Of a stretch of DNA of 57,427 bases, positions 45,047 through 55,279 are shown piece after piece. The stretch is taken from assembly GCF_006546775.1 (NCBI RefSeq), contig NZ_VICE01000044.1:1-57427 (forward strand). Reading direction: 5' to 3'. This DNA is from Marilutibacter aestuarii (GTDB lineage Bacteria > Pseudomonadota > Gammaproteobacteria > Xanthomonadales > Xanthomonadaceae). How positions within the stretch are numbered: the first letter of the stretch is position 1; the number at the start of each line of letters is the position of its first letter. A program made the position numbers and the translations under genes. Under the pieces are notes generated by a model. It was given only the letters and a program-made list of their open reading frames with translations. It had not been told where the DNA came from and did not search any database.

Positions 45047-48000
45047 GTGGGCCAGGGACAGTGGACGTGGCGGGGAAGGGTGGGCGGCGCCATCGTCGGC
45101 GCGCTGGCCCTGTGGTCGGCGTGGACCGCCCCGGCCGGGGCGGCGATGCCCGACGTCCCGCGTCCGCAGCTGATCGGCGTGGAACGGGGCCTGCCCTCGA
45201 CCTACATCAACGGTATCACCGAGGACCGCCAGGGCTACATCTGGGTCGCGACCACCGACGGCCTGGCGCGCTACGACGGCAGCGGCATGCAGGTCTGGCG
45301 GCACGATCCGGCCGAGCCCGGCTCATTGCCCGGCAACCTGATCACGGCGGTCCACATCGATGGCCAGGACCGCGTCTGGGCCGCGGTCGAGGCGCGCGGC
45401 CTGAGCATGCTGGACGCCGCCCGCGCGCGGTTCCGGCACTACCGCATGGCCGACGCCCCGGCGATGGGCAGCGACGATGTGTTCGCCATCGCCAGTCGTG
45501 GCGAGGACGTGTGGTTCGGCACCTATGGTGGCGGCCTGCATCGCCTGTCCGCCGACGGAACGATCGAACGCTTCATGCCACGCGAGGGCGACCCCGGCAG
45601 CCTGCCCTCGGAAACCATCACCTCGCTGGCCTTCGATGCACGGGGCGTGCTGTGGATCGGCTCGCTCGCCGGCCTCGCCGCATGGGACGGCGCGCGCTTC
45701 GAACGCATCGCCCTGCCGGGCGATGCGCCGAACGGCCTGGTGTATTCGGTCACCGCCCGCGACGACGGCGTATGGGTCGGTGCCGCCAGCGGTGTTTACC
45801 TGCGGACGCCGGAGGGGGAATGGCGCGACCTGCCGTGGGCACCCATGTTCGCCAAGCCCAACGCCGTGCTGAGCGTGGTGGGCGACCACCAGGGTCACTT
45901 GTGGCTGGGCACCCAACGCAGCATCTGGCACGTGGCGCCGGGTCGCGTGCCGGTGCCCGCGGCGCTGGCCCCGCATGGCCCCACGCGGCTTGTCCAGCAA
46001 CTGCATGCCCAGGCCAATGGCGGCCTGTGGATGCCGGTCGCCGGCCGTGGCCTGGGCTACCTGCGGCCGGACTGGCGTACCGCCATCCAGCTTTCGCGCG
46101 AGAACGGCCTGACCAGCTCGCTGTACCTGGGCATGGTGCCCTCGGCCGACGGCGGCCTGTGGTTGATGGGCGAGCGCGGCGAACTCGACCACCTCGACGC
46201 GGTCGGCCTGCTGCATCCCACCGACGAAGACATCCGTGACGCCTTGTCCGACTGGCGTCCCACCGCGATCGTCGAGGACCGCCGCGGCCACCTGTGGCTG
46301 GGCACCGCGGGCGTGCATGCCAGCCTGCTCAGGATCGACGGCGAGGGCCGCGTGCGCGAGTGGTCCCCCGACAGTCCGCGCGACGCCACCCTGGGCGGCG
46401 CGATCCCGCTGATGAAGCTCGCCCCCGACGGCAGCCTGTGGATGGTGAGCTCCGGCGGCGGCGTGCAGCAGCGCGACACCGACAGTGGCCGCGTACTGAC
46501 CGAGATCCCTGCAGGCGGCGACAACGGCCTGGGCGGCGGCGACCTGGAGGCGATCGGTTTCGATGGCGACGGCGCCCTGTGGGTGGCCGGCGACGACGGC
46601 CTGATGCAGTGGGACCCGGTACGCGAGCGTTTCCAGACCTTGCCCGATCGCGTCGGCGAGCGCGTGTACGGCTTCGACTTCCGCGGCCCCGACGAGCTGT
46701 GGCTCCAACGCCTGTCAGGCCTCAGCCACTACCGCCGCGAAGGCGGGCGCTGGCGACTGCGCGCGGATGTCGGCAGCGCGCAGGGCATCCCGGCGGTCGA
46801 GGGCATGGGCCTGCACGTCGACGCGCGCGGCCGGGTCTGGCTGGCCACGGCACGCGGCCTGTATCGATGGGATCCCGAGCGGACCCAGGTGCGCCGCTTC
46901 GGCCTGGCCGATGGCCTCACCAGCCAGCAGTTCGTCGACCACTCCACGGTGCTGACCGGCGAGGGCATGTTCGCCGGTGCGGTCGAGGACGGCGGGGTGG
47001 TGCTGGTGGACACGCGCGCTGAGGATCCCGCGCCCTCGCGGCCGCCGCTGCACTGGGACCGGATCGAAGTGCGCCGCGACGGCGAGTGGGCGCCGGTCGC
47101 GGCAGGCATGCTCGCCGGCTTGCCGTCCAGCGACCGCGAACTCCGCGTGCGCTTCCGCCTGCTGGCCTACGAGAATCCGGACGCCAACCGGTACTTCAGC
47201 CGCCTGGACGGCTACGACCGTGACTGGGTCGCGCAGGGCCCGCAGGGAGAGCGCATCCTCGCCGGCCTCGCGGCCGGCGAGCACGTGCTGCGCGTGCGCG
47301 GCGAGGACGCGGCGGGCAACGCGTCCGGGGAGAAGTTGCTGCGCTTCACGATCCTGCCGCCGTGGTGGCAGACGCCGCCGGCCTGGGCGGGCTTCGCCGG
47401 CCTCCTGGCGTTGCTCGCATGGTGGTCGAGCGACCTCTACCGTGCCCGCCTGCGGCAGAAGCACAGCCGCGAACGCATCGAGCACGAACGCGAAGTCGCC
47501 CAGCAGGCTTCGCTGGCGAAGACCCGTTTCCTGGCCACCCTGGGCCACGAAGTACGCACGCCGATGACCGGCGTGCTGGGCATGAGCGAACTGCTGCTCG
47601 ACACCGGCCTGGACGAGCGCCAGCGTGCCTACACCGAGGCGATCCGCACTGCCGGCGAACACCTGTTGCGACTGGTCAACGACGCGCTGGACCTGTCGAG
47701 GATCGAATCGGGCAAGCTCGAGCTCGAGCCGGCGCCCTTCGACCTGCACGCGCTGGTACACGAAGTGGCGGCGCTCAGCGAGCCGATGGCGCTGCGCAAG
47801 GGGCTGGCGTTCTCCGCGGAGGTGACCGTGGACGTGCCGGCCTGGGTCCGGGGCGATCGCAAGCGGGTGTGCCAGATCCTGCTCAACCTGCTGGGCAATG
47901 CGATCAAGTTCACCGACGTCGGACGCGTCGGCCTGAGGGTGGACGTAACCGAAGAGGGGGCGATCTGCTTCCACGTCGACGACACCGGGCCGGGCCTCAA

Positions 48001-48619
48001 CCGCGAACAGACCGCGCGCCTGTTCCGTCGTTTCGAACAGGCCGAAGGCGTGCGCACGTCCGCGCGCTACGGCGGCAGTGGCCTGGGCCTGGCGATCTGC
48101 CAGGAGTTGACCGTCGCGATGTCGGGCCGCATCGACGTCGACAGCGAGCCCGGCCGTGGCGCGCGCTTCGACGTCATCCTGCCCCTGCCCGCCTGCGAGG
48201 CGCCGGCAGTCCAGGCCACGCCCGGAGCGGAGGCGTTGCCGCCGCTGCGGATCCTGCTGGTCGAGGACGATCCCACCGTGGCCGAGGTCATGGCCGGCCT
48301 GCTGCGTGCGCAGGGCCATCGCGTGGTGCATGTGGGCCACGCCCTGGCGGGGCTGAGCGAGGTCGCCGCGGCACCGTTCGACGTCGCGCTGCTCGACCTC
48401 GACCTGCCGGGGATGGACGGCCTGGCCCTGGCGCGCCAGCTGCGCCAACAGGGCGCGCGGATGCCGCTGGTCGCGATCACCGCGCGTGCCGATGCCGAAG
48501 CCGAGGTCGAATCGATGGAGGCCGGCTTCGACCAGTTCCTGCGCAAGCCCCTCACCGGTCGCATGCTGGCCGGCGCGCTGTCGCGGGTGCTCGGCGGCCG
48601 GCAGCAGGGCATGCAGTAG
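45047..48619 (+). CDS. Hybrid histidine kinase with periplasmic propeller sensor (reg_prop/Y_Y_Y)
   Basis: This 1190-residue protein has a signal/anchor, then two-component propeller repeats to about residue 690 (motifs like ITEDRQGYIWVATTDGLARYDG and DARGVLWIGSLAGLAAWDG). A Y_Y_Y domain follows (~697-770), then a membrane helix (~772-798), HisKA with H834 in LGHEVRTPMTGVLGM, and HATPase_c (NLLGNAIKFTD near 946). The C-terminal receiver has phospho-acceptor Asp1117 in LLDLDLPGMDG. There is no HTH or HPt output. GTG 45047 has AGGAGG (45035-45040) six bases upstream. The sensor class is known for polysaccharide or nutrient sensing. Confidence 0.92.
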   Translation: MGQGQWTWRGRVGGAIVGALALWSAWTAPAGAAMPDVPRPQLIGVERGLPSTYINGITEDRQGYIWVATTDGLARYDGSGMQVWRHDPAEPGSLPGNLITAVHIDGQDRVWAAVEARGLSMLDAARARFRHYRMADAPAMGSDDVFAIASRGEDVWFGTYGGGLHRLSADGTIERFMPREGDPGSLPSETITSLAFDARGVLWIGSLAGLAAWDGARFERIALPGDAPNGLVYSVTARDDGVWVGAASGVYLRTPEGEWRDLPWAPMFAKPNAVLSVVGDHQGHLWLGTQRSIWHVAPGRVPVPAALAPHGPTRLVQQLHAQANGGLWMPVAGRGLGYLRPDWRTAIQLSRENGLTSSLYLGMVPSADGGLWLMGERGELDHLDAVGLLHPTDEDIRDALSDWRPTAIVEDRRGHLWLGTAGVHASLLRIDGEGRVREWSPDSPRDATLGGAIPLMKLAPDGSLWMVSSGGGVQQRDTDSGRVLTEIPAGGDNGLGGGDLEAIGFDGDGALWVAGDDGLMQWDPVRERFQTLPDRVGERVYGFDFRGPDELWLQRLSGLSHYRREGGRWRLRADVGSAQGIPAVEGMGLHVDARGRVWLATARGLYRWDPERTQVRRFGLADGLTSQQFVDHSTVLTGEGMFAGAVEDGGVVLVDTRAEDPAPSRPPLHWDRIEVRRDGEWAPVAAGMLAGLPSSDRELRVRFRLLAYENPDANRYFSRLDGYDRDWVAQGPQGERILAGLAAGEHVLRVRGEDAAGNASGEKLLRFTILPPWWQTPPAWAGFAGLLALLAWWSSDLYRARLRQKHSRERIEHEREVAQQASLAKTRFLATLGHEVRTPMTGVLGMSELLLDTGLDERQRAYTEAIRTAGEHLLRLVNDALDLSRIESGKLELEPAPFDLHALVHEVAALSEPMALRKGLAFSAEVTVDVPAWVRGDRKRVCQILLNLLGNAIKFTDVGRVGLRVDVTEEGAICFHVDDTGPGLNREQTARLFRRFEQAEGVRTSARYGGSGLGLAICQELTVAMSGRIDVDSEPGRGARFDVILPLPACEAPAVQATPGAEALPPLRILLVEDDPTVAEVMAGLLRAQGHRVVHVGHALAGLSEVAAAPFDVALLDLDLPGMDGLALARQLRQQGARMPLVAITARADAEAEVESMEAGFDQFLRKPLTGRMLAGALSRVLGGRQQGMQ

Positions 48620-48675
48620 ATCGGCCGCATCGACGTGCCTGCCATGTCCGCTGCGCGACGTCCAGATGTCGCGCG

Positions 48676-49137
48676 ATGCGCGTAGCCAGTAACATCGCCG
48701 CCGTGATCCGATCCCGCTCCTTCCAGTCCGGCATGCTCAGGTTGGCGTTCGTGGCCACCCTGCTGCTGGTGCTGCTGCCCACGTTCGGCCGCCTGGCGGA
48801 GTCGCGGGTGCAGACCGACGGCTCGAACGGCGCGGATGCACACTGGACGGCGATCTGCACCGTCGCCGGGATCCAGTACATCGCGTTGCCGGATGCGCTT
48901 GCGGCACCCGGGCACGCGGGCGCCGGCGCGCACTCCGGCAAGGGGACGCCTGCGCATCCCGGTGCCGACTGCGACTACTGTCCGCTGCTTGCCTCGTTGC
49001 TCGTCGTCGCGTTGTGCTGGGCGATCCTCGGGCCTCAGGGGCAACGTGCCATCCCGACAGTGCCCGCGCCGTCCGCGCGTCGCTGGCAGCGGCATCCCTG
49101 CGGGCTCGGCTCGCGCGGTCCACCGATCGCCCTCTGA
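48676..49137 (+). CDS. DUF2946 family protein
   Basis: This 153-residue protein has an N-terminal membrane segment (LAFVATLLLVLLPTFG), a Cys pair in ADCDYCPLL, and a second hydrophobic helix (LASLLVVALCWAIL). That layout is typical of DUF2946, which repeatedly neighbours copper-related TonB receptors and PCu(A)C chaperones. The Cys pair may bind copper (inference). It sits 67 bases upstream of a TonB receptor on the same strand. Confidence 0.85.
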   Translation: MRVASNIAAVIRSRSFQSGMLRLAFVATLLLVLLPTFGRLAESRVQTDGSNGADAHWTAICTVAGIQYIALPDALAAPGHAGAGAHSGKGTPAHPGADCDYCPLLASLLVVALCWAILGPQGQRAIPTVPAPSARRWQRHPCGLGSRGPPIAL

Positions 49138-49203
49138 AACACAAGCCCCGACCCGTTCCGCGTGGCCGACCAGGCCGCGCATCTTGTGCTTTCCGGAGTC
49201 CTC

Positions 49204-51279
49204 ATGTCTATACCCGTTTCCGCGACGCCGCGCGCGTCGCGCATGGCCGTGGCCGTGTGCCTGAGTCTTTCCCTTTCCCTCGTTTCCCGCCCTGCCGCTG
49301 CCGGCGGCGACGACGATCCCGGTGCCGCCACGCTGGACACGGTAGTGGTGCGTGGCGAGCGACCGGCGACCGTCGAGTCGCTCCAGCAAGCCCGCGACCG
49401 CCTGTCCCAACGCGCTGGCGGCACCGCCATCATCGATGCCGACACCTACCGCGACGGTCGTGCCAGCACCATGGCCGACGCGCTGGGCTATGCGCCCGGT
49501 GTCTTCATCCAATCGCGCTTCGGCGCCGAGGAAGCACGTCTGTCCATTCGCGGCTCCGGCCTGCAACGCACCTTCCATGGCCGCGGGATCGAACTGATGC
49601 AGGACGGCAGTCCCCTCAACCTCGCCGACGGCAGCTTCGATTTCCAGGCGGTGGAGCCGCTGTCGGCACGCTATGTCGAGGTCTACCGGGGCGCCAACGC
49701 ACTGGAGTACGGCGCCGCCACCCTGGGCGGTGCGGTCAACTTCGTCTCGCCCACCGGCCACGACGCGGCCGCGCTGACCGGCCGCATGGAAGCCGGCAGT
49801 TCCGGCTACAGGCGAGGGCAGGTGGCGACCGCCGGAAGCCGCGGAGACGCCGACGGCTACGCCAGCCTGACGGCGTTCGAGCAGGACGGATTCCGCGACC
49901 ATGCCGTCCAAGAGAATTATCGCCTGTTCGCCAATGCCGGTTACCGCTTCAACGACACGCTCGACGGCCGCCTTTACTACACGCATGTCGACACCGACTC
50001 CCAGCTGCCGGGCAGCCTGACGCGGGCGCAGGCCTACGCCGACCCGCGCCAGGCGGCGGCCGGCAGCGTGGTGCTCGACCAGAAGCGCGACTTCCGTCTC
50101 GACCGCGTCGCGGGCAGGCTGGCATGGACGCCTGGCGACGGACGCAAACTCAGCCTGTCGCTCTACTATGCCGACAAATCGCTGGACCACCCGATCTTCC
50201 AGGTACTGCGCCAGGACACGCGGGATTACGGCATGGACTTGCGCTGGCAGGCGTCGGGCGCGCTCGCCGGACACCGGAACGAACTCGTTGCCGGACTCGC
50301 CTATGGTCGAGGCGACACCACCGATGCGCGCTTCCTGAACCTCGGGGGCACGGCCGGTGCCCGCACCAACGGCTACGCGCAGCACGCCAGCAACGCCAAG
50401 GCCTACCTGGAGAACCAGGCCTGGCTCACCGACCGCTGGACGCTGGTGATGGGGGCGCAGGGACTGAAGTCGGTCCGCAACCTTCGCGATACCTTCGTCA
50501 CCGCCTTAGACGAGAGTTTCCGCGAGGACTACAGCGGGTTCAGTCCCAAGCTGGGCACGCGCTTCATCGTCGACGAGCGCCTGCAGTTCTTCGGCAACCT
50601 CAGCCGGAGCATGGAGCCGCCGAGCTTCGGCGAGCTGGCCGGCGGGCCGAACGTCACCCGCAACGACGCCCAGCGCGCGACGACCGCCGAACTGGGCATG
50701 CGCATCCAGCGAGCCGGCCTGTCACTGGACGCGGCCGTGTATCGCGCGCGGGTCGAGGAAGAACTGTTGTCGTTGAGCGATGGCGACGGCAACCCGCTGG
50801 GCACCGTCAACGCCGACCACACCCTCCATCAGGGCGTGGAACTGGGCCTGGACTGGGCGTTCGCAAATCGCTGGAAGCTGTCGGCGAACTACCTGTTGAA
50901 CGACTTCCGTTTCGACCACGACCCGGTTTACGGCGACAACACGCTGGCCGGGGTGCCGCGCCAGCAAGTGCGCATGGCCCTGCGCTGGTCGCCGGGCCCG
51001 GTCTTCCACGTGGCCCCCCAAGTCGAATGGGTGCCTCAGGACTACTACATCGACCATGCCAACACGTTCACCGCCCCGGGCTACGCATTGCTGGGCCTGA
51101 AACTGGGCGGCGATATCGGGTCGGGGGCGTCATGGTTCGTCGACGCCCGCAACCTGGCGGACCGCAAGTGGATTTCCACCACCGGCGTGATCGCCGACGC
51201 CGGCGGGCAGGACTCGGCGCAGTTCCTGCCGGGCGACGGGCGGTCGGTCTACGCCGGCCTGCAGTGGGCATGGCAATGA
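49204..51279 (+). CDS. TonB-dependent receptor, probably copper-related
   Basis: This 691-residue outer-membrane receptor has a signal peptide (CLSLSLSLVSRPAAA), a TonB-box-like LDTVVVRGERP, a plug (ADALGYAPGVFIQSRFG, RLSIRGSGLQRTFHGRG, YRGANALEYGAATLGGAV) and a beta-barrel ending AGLQWAWQ. ATG 49204 has GGAG at 49194-49197. Flanking DUF2946 and PCu(A)C genes suggest copper as the ligand, as in OprC/NosA systems, but the sequence alone would also fit a siderophore receptor. Confidence 0.88.
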   Translation: MSIPVSATPRASRMAVAVCLSLSLSLVSRPAAAGGDDDPGAATLDTVVVRGERPATVESLQQARDRLSQRAGGTAIIDADTYRDGRASTMADALGYAPGVFIQSRFGAEEARLSIRGSGLQRTFHGRGIELMQDGSPLNLADGSFDFQAVEPLSARYVEVYRGANALEYGAATLGGAVNFVSPTGHDAAALTGRMEAGSSGYRRGQVATAGSRGDADGYASLTAFEQDGFRDHAVQENYRLFANAGYRFNDTLDGRLYYTHVDTDSQLPGSLTRAQAYADPRQAAAGSVVLDQKRDFRLDRVAGRLAWTPGDGRKLSLSLYYADKSLDHPIFQVLRQDTRDYGMDLRWQASGALAGHRNELVAGLAYGRGDTTDARFLNLGGTAGARTNGYAQHASNAKAYLENQAWLTDRWTLVMGAQGLKSVRNLRDTFVTALDESFREDYSGFSPKLGTRFIVDERLQFFGNLSRSMEPPSFGELAGGPNVTRNDAQRATTAELGMRIQRAGLSLDAAVYRARVEEELLSLSDGDGNPLGTVNADHTLHQGVELGLDWAFANRWKLSANYLLNDFRFDHDPVYGDNTLAGVPRQQVRMALRWSPGPVFHVAPQVEWVPQDYYIDHANTFTAPGYALLGLKLGGDIGSGASWFVDARNLADRKWISTTGVIADAGGQDSAQFLPGDGRSVYAGLQWAWQ

Positions 51280-51397
51280 GCCCGGTCGCCATCGGCGCGG
51301 CCTGCTGCATGGCCCGGGACGTCCTGCTGGTGCTGCTGCACGTGCACGGTACCCGCATCCCGCAACCCTTATCCTTGTTCGACACCCAGGAGGTCCC

Positions 51398-51946
51398 ATG
51401 AAAACCCCGTTCTTTGCCGCATCCCTGCTCTCGGCCCTGCTGCTCGCGGCATGCGCGGCGCCCCAGGCGCCCACGGCCGAGGTCGATGCCACCACCGACG
51501 CGCGCCCCGCGCCCGCCCCGGCGGACCAGGGCATCACCGTGAGCGCGGCCTGGAGCCGCGCGATGCCGCCCGGCGCCCGCGTAGGCGGCGGCTTCATGAC
51601 GATCCGCAACCGCGGCGACCGGGACGATCGCCTCGTCTCATTGAGCAGCCCGGCCGCCGACAGCGTGGATGTCCATGAAATGCGCGAAGTCGACGGGATG
51701 ATGCAGATGCGCCCGCTCACCGACGGGCTGGTGATCCCCGCGGGTGGCGAGGTCGTGCTCGAGCCCGGTGGCTATCACCTGATGTTCATGCAGCCCGTGC
51801 AGCCCTTCGTCGAAGGCGACGCCATCGATGTGACCCTGGTCTTCGAGCATGCAGGCGAACGCCAGGTCGCGTTCGAGGTGCTGGGCCTGGGCGCGACCGC
51901 TCCCGAGGCGGGCGAGGGCGCCGCCACCGAACACGCCGGGCACTGA
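51398..51946 (+). CDS. Copper chaperone PCu(A)C
   Basis: This 182-residue lipoprotein (LLLAAC, Cys19) has the PCu(A)C domain. The Cu(I)-binding residues are His93, Met104, His127 and Met129 in VHEMREVDGMMQMRP and GYHLMFMQP, close to the H(M)x10Mx21HxM consensus. It delivers copper to the CuA/CuB centres of cytochrome oxidases in the periplasm. AGGAGG precedes the ATG. It is 118 bases downstream of the TonB receptor and is likely the third gene of a copper-acquisition unit. Confidence 0.94.
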   Translation: MKTPFFAASLLSALLLAACAAPQAPTAEVDATTDARPAPAPADQGITVSAAWSRAMPPGARVGGGFMTIRNRGDRDDRLVSLSSPAADSVDVHEMREVDGMMQMRPLTDGLVIPAGGEVVLEPGGYHLMFMQPVQPFVEGDAIDVTLVFEHAGERQVAFEVLGLGATAPEAGEGAATEHAGH

Positions 51947-52026
51947 GGCAGGCGCGGCGCCGCGAACGTGCGCGGCGCCGAATGTGGACAGGGCCGTCGT
52001 CGGCCGCCGACGGGGCCGACCGGCGC

Positions 52027-53103
52027 TCAGCGCGCGCTGAGCGTATGCACGGCCTCGACCAGGACACCGACGTGGTCGGGGTCCATGTCCGGCGACATGC
52101 CGTGGCCGAGGTTGAACACGTGGCCCTCGCGCGACCCGCCGTTGCCGTCGCGCCAACTGTCGAGCGCACGCCCGACTTCGGTGCGGATGGCATCGGGCGT
52201 GGCATACAGGGTCACCGGATCCAGGTTGCCCTGCACGGCGACCTTGCCGCCGGTGCGGCGGGCCGCCTCGCCCAGGTCGACCAGCCAGTCGGCGCCCACG
52301 CCTTCGGCGCCGGTCGCCGCCAGGTCTTCCAGGTAGGCGGCGTTGCCCTTGCCGAACAGGATCAGCGGCGTGCGGTCGCTGCCTTCACCGCGCTCGAGCT
52401 CGCTGGCGATGCGTTGCAGGTAGCGCAGCGAGAACTCGCGGTACATGCGCGGCGAAAGCACGCCGCCCCAGGTGTCGAACACCTGCAGCGCCTGCGCACC
52501 GGCCGCGCGCTGGGCCGACAGGTAGGCGATCACCGCGTCGGTCGTGACCGAGAGCAGCTGGTGCATCGCCTCGGGGTGGTTGAGGGCGAGCGACTTGACC
52601 CGGGCGAAATCCTTGCTGCCGCCCCCTTCGACCATGTAGCAGGCCAACGTCCAGGGGCTGCCGGAGAAACCGATCAGCGGCACGCTGCCGTCGAGCGCGG
52701 CGCGGATGGTGCGGACCGCGTCCATCACGTAGCGCAATTCGCCGTCCATGTCCGGTACCGCCAGGTGCGCGATGTCCGCGGGCGTGCGGACGGGATTCGT
52801 GAACTTCGGACCCTCGCCCTCGGCGAAATACAGGCCCAGGCCCATGGCGTCGGGAACGGTGAGGATGTCCGAGAACAGGATCGCCGCGTCCAGCGGATAA
52901 CGGCGCAGCGGCTGCAGCGTCACTTCGCAGGCCAGCTCGGGGTTCTTGGCCAGGGCCAGGAAGCTGCCGGCCTCGGCGCGCGTGGCGCGATACTCGGGCA
53001 GGTAGCGGCCGGCCTGCCGCATCAGCCAGACCGGCGTCCGGTCCACGGGCTCGCGGCGCAGGGCGCGTAGGAATCGGTCGTTCTTCAGGGGGGTCGCGGA
53101 CAT
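52027..53103 (-). CDS. hemE: Uroporphyrinogen decarboxylase
   Basis: This 358-residue heme-pathway enzyme decarboxylates uroporphyrinogen III to coproporphyrinogen III. Family signatures are [16 protein letters not shown] at the N-terminus, [42 protein letters not shown], and [10 protein letters not shown]. It is the last gene of the minus-strand aroK-aroB-WGR-hemE series, an order commonly seen in xanthomonads. Confidence 0.97.
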   Translation of the reverse strand: MSATPLKNDRFLRALRREPVDRTPVWLMRQAGRYLPEYRATRAEAGSFLALAKNPELACEVTLQPLRRYPLDAAILFSDILTVPDAMGLGLYFAEGEGPKFTNPVRTPADIAHLAVPDMDGELRYVMDAVRTIRAALDGSVPLIGFSGSPWTLACYMVEGGGSKDFARVKSLALNHPEAMHQLLSVTTDAVIAYLSAQRAAGAQALQVFDTWGGVLSPRMYREFSLRYLQRIASELERGEGSDRTPLILFGKGNAAYLEDLAATGAEGVGADWLVDLGEAARRTGGKVAVQGNLDPVTLYATPDAIRTEVGRALDSWRDGNGGSREGHVFNLGHGMSPDMDPDHVGVLVEAVHTLSAR

Positions 53104-53182
53104 GGAAGGGCTCGTGGGCTGGGGCCGGCACCGGCGTGCTGCGGGCGGCGGGACTAGCGGGGGCGCGGGGGCGCGGCGAAAA

Positions 53183-53437
53183 CTAGCGAGGCGCGGGGGC
53201 GCCCTGGGTGAACATCAACTGGAAACCGCGCTTGATCTGCTGGTCGCGCACGCGCTCCAGCGCCGCCATCGCGCTGTCCTGGTCGAGGAACTGCTCGCGC
53301 CGCACGCTGCTGCGGCCGCCGATGTGGCCGGACTCGCGCACGAGCGTGTAGCCCCCGAGCAGGTCGGGTTGCAGGAACAGCTGTACGAAGCGGGGGGCCT
53401 CGTCGCCGTCGGCTCGTTGTTGCAGTAGCAGGCGCAT
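53183..53437 (-). CDS. Small WGR-domain-like protein
   Basis: This 84-residue protein resembles a stand-alone WGR domain: [20 protein letters not shown], then [15 protein letters not shown] (in place of WGRIGxxGQ), and [22 protein letters not shown] domains occur in poly(ADP-ribose) polymerases and in small bacterial proteins and bind nucleic acid or act as scaffolds. It lies between aroB and hemE in the same direction, with gaps of 85 and 79 bases. No role in either pathway is known. Confidence 0.8.
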   Translation of the reverse strand: MRLLLQQRADGDEAPRFVQLFLQPDLLGGYTLVRESGHIGGRSSVRREQFLDQDSAMAALERVRDQQIKRGFQLMFTQGAPAPR

Positions 53438-53522
53438 GACCGTCCATTGTAGTGCGCAAGCCGCCGCCGAGACAGGCCGCCGCGGGCGATGCCGCCCGGA
53501 TCGGCACCGTCGGCGGGGCCGA

Positions 53523-54626
53523 TCAGCCGGCCAGCACGTCCAGCACGGCCGCGTCAGGCACGTCGCGGACGACGCGGGCGGCGCCGGCACGGTCCCACAG
53601 GATGAAGCGCAGGCCCTGTGCGTCGGCCTTCTTGTCCAGGCGCATGCGCGCCAGTAGCGCGTGCGGGTCCAGCCCGGCCGGCACCGCGACGGGCAGGCCG
53701 AAGCGCTCCAGCAGCACCTGCAGGCGGTCGGCATCGGCGACGGGCGCCAACCCCTCGCGCGCCGAGAGGCGGGCGGCCAGGACCATGCCCACGGCGACGG
53801 CTTCGCCGTGGTTGAGGCCATCGCCGGTCGCGCCGGCATAGCCCTGCTCGGTTTCGATCGCATGCCCGAAGGTGTGGCCGAAGTTGAGCAGGGCGCGGTC
53901 GCCATGTTCGAAGGGGTCGCGTTCGACCACGTCGGCCTTGTAGCGGCAACTGCGGGCGACCGCCTCGGCGATGGCCGCGTCGTCGCGCGCCAGCAGGGTG
54001 TCGACGCGCGACTCCAGCCAGTCCAGGAAGCCGGCATCGAAGATCGCGCCGTACTTGACCACTTCGGCCAGGCCCGCGCGCAGTTCGCGGTCGGGCAGGG
54101 TGCGCAGCGCGGTGGTGTCGGCGATCACCGCGCGCGGAGGGTGGAAGGCGCCCACCAGGTTCTTGCCGCTGGGCAGGTCGACGGCGGTCTTGCCGCCCAC
54201 CGACGAGTCGACCATGGCAAGCAGGGTGGTGGGCAGTTGCACCACGTCGATGCCGCGCATCCAGCAGGCCGCCGCGAAACCGGCCAGGTCGCCGATGACG
54301 CCCCCGCCCAGGGCGATGACCGCCGCGTCGCGCGTCGCACCCAGGCCGGCAAGGGCATCCAGGCACTCGCCGAAGCGCGCCAGCGTCTTCTCGTGTTCGC
54401 CCGCGGGCATGACGAAGCGTGCGATGCCCAACCCGGGGCGTGCGCGGCGCAGCGCGGCCTCGACGCGATCGGCGTACAGCGGTGCCACGTTCGCGTCGCT
54501 GACCAGCAACGCATGGCGTCCGCGCAGGGGCGCGCGCAACGTGGCGCCGTCGTCCAGCAGGCCCGGTGCGATGCGCACCGCGTAGGGGGCGTCGCCGCCG
54601 ATCTCGACCGTGTGCATCGCCGTCAT
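53523..54626 (-). CDS. aroB: 3-dehydroquinate synthase
   Basis: This 367-residue NAD-dependent shikimate-pathway enzyme converts DAHP to 3-dehydroquinate. Signatures are [69 protein letters not shown] and the metal-site [14 protein letters not shown] 54626 has GGAG at good spacing and overlaps the aroK stop by 4 bases (ATGA), showing coupling. Confidence 0.97.
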   Translation of the reverse strand: MTAMHTVEIGGDAPYAVRIAPGLLDDGATLRAPLRGRHALLVSDANVAPLYADRVEAALRRARPGLGIARFVMPAGEHEKTLARFGECLDALAGLGATRDAAVIALGGGVIGDLAGFAAACWMRGIDVVQLPTTLLAMVDSSVGGKTAVDLPSGKNLVGAFHPPRAVIADTTALRTLPDRELRAGLAEVVKYGAIFDAGFLDWLESRVDTLLARDDAAIAEAVARSCRYKADVVERDPFEHGDRALLNFGHTFGHAIETEQGYAGATGDGLNHGEAVAVGMVLAARLSAREGLAPVADADRLQVLLERFGLPVAVPAGLDPHALLARMRLDKKADAQGLRFILWDRAGAARVVRDVPDAAVLDVLAG

Positions 54627-55165
54627 GCGGGGACTCCATTGCGTTTCCAGAGTGGCTCGAGGGCATCGATGAGCCCCGCCGCCGCGTCGCCGGCATCGAA
54701 GCGGCCGGTGTCGAAGGCGAGGTCGGCGACCTCGGCATACAGCGGGCTGCGCACGCGGGCCATGGCCTCGAGCACCGATTCGCGATCGGCGCGTGCCAGC
54801 AGCGGCCGGCTGCGATCACCCTGCAGGCGCGCCAGTTGCTGCGCAGGCGTCGCCTGCAGGTGGACGACGAAACCGCGGGTGCGCATGCGCTCGCGATTGC
54901 GCGGGTCCAGCACCGCGCCGCCCCCGGTCACCAGCACGATGTCCACGCCGTCGAGCAGGGTGTGCAGCATGGCGTGCTCGCGCGCGCGGAAACCGGACTC
55001 GCCCTCGCGGTCGAACAGCGCGGCCACGCGCATCCCGGCCTCGGCTTCGATGGCCGCGTCGAGGTCGAGCAGGCGCAGGCCGAAGTGCGCGGCCAGCGGC
55101 GGTCCCAGATGGGTCTTGCCCGCGCCGGTCGGGCCGACCAGGATCAGGTTGCGTGCCGGATTCAT
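54623..55165 (-). CDS. aroK: Shikimate kinase
   Basis: This 180-residue enzyme phosphorylates shikimate at O3. The P-loop is [11 protein letters not shown] (about 11-21), the shikimate site is LLDLDAAIE, and the later motifs are [17 protein letters not shown] and the lid [13 protein letters not shown] 55165 directly precedes the P-loop strand, and the longer frame runs antisense through dodecin. It heads the aroK-aroB operon. Confidence 0.95.
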   Translation of the reverse strand: MNPARNLILVGPTGAGKTHLGPPLAAHFGLRLLDLDAAIEAEAGMRVAALFDREGESGFRAREHAMLHTLLDGVDIVLVTGGGAVLDPRNRERMRTRGFVVHLQATPAQQLARLQGDRSRPLLARADRESVLEAMARVRSPLYAEVADLAFDTGRFDAGDAAAGLIDALEPLWKRNGVPA

Positions 55166-55279
55166 CCGCCGATTGTAGGGCAAGGCCCCCGCGCGGCGTC
55201 CCGGTCGCGCGGGTTTAACGCGCTGCGTCGTAGCGTGGGGGTCCGGGTGCTGCTGCCCGGCCAACCCAGGGAGTCCGCC

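Noticed and set aside
48067-50385. 772-residue minus-strand open frame
   Set aside because: It is antisense to the end of the histidine kinase, DUF2946 and the TonB receptor, all of which have recognisable domains on the plus strand.
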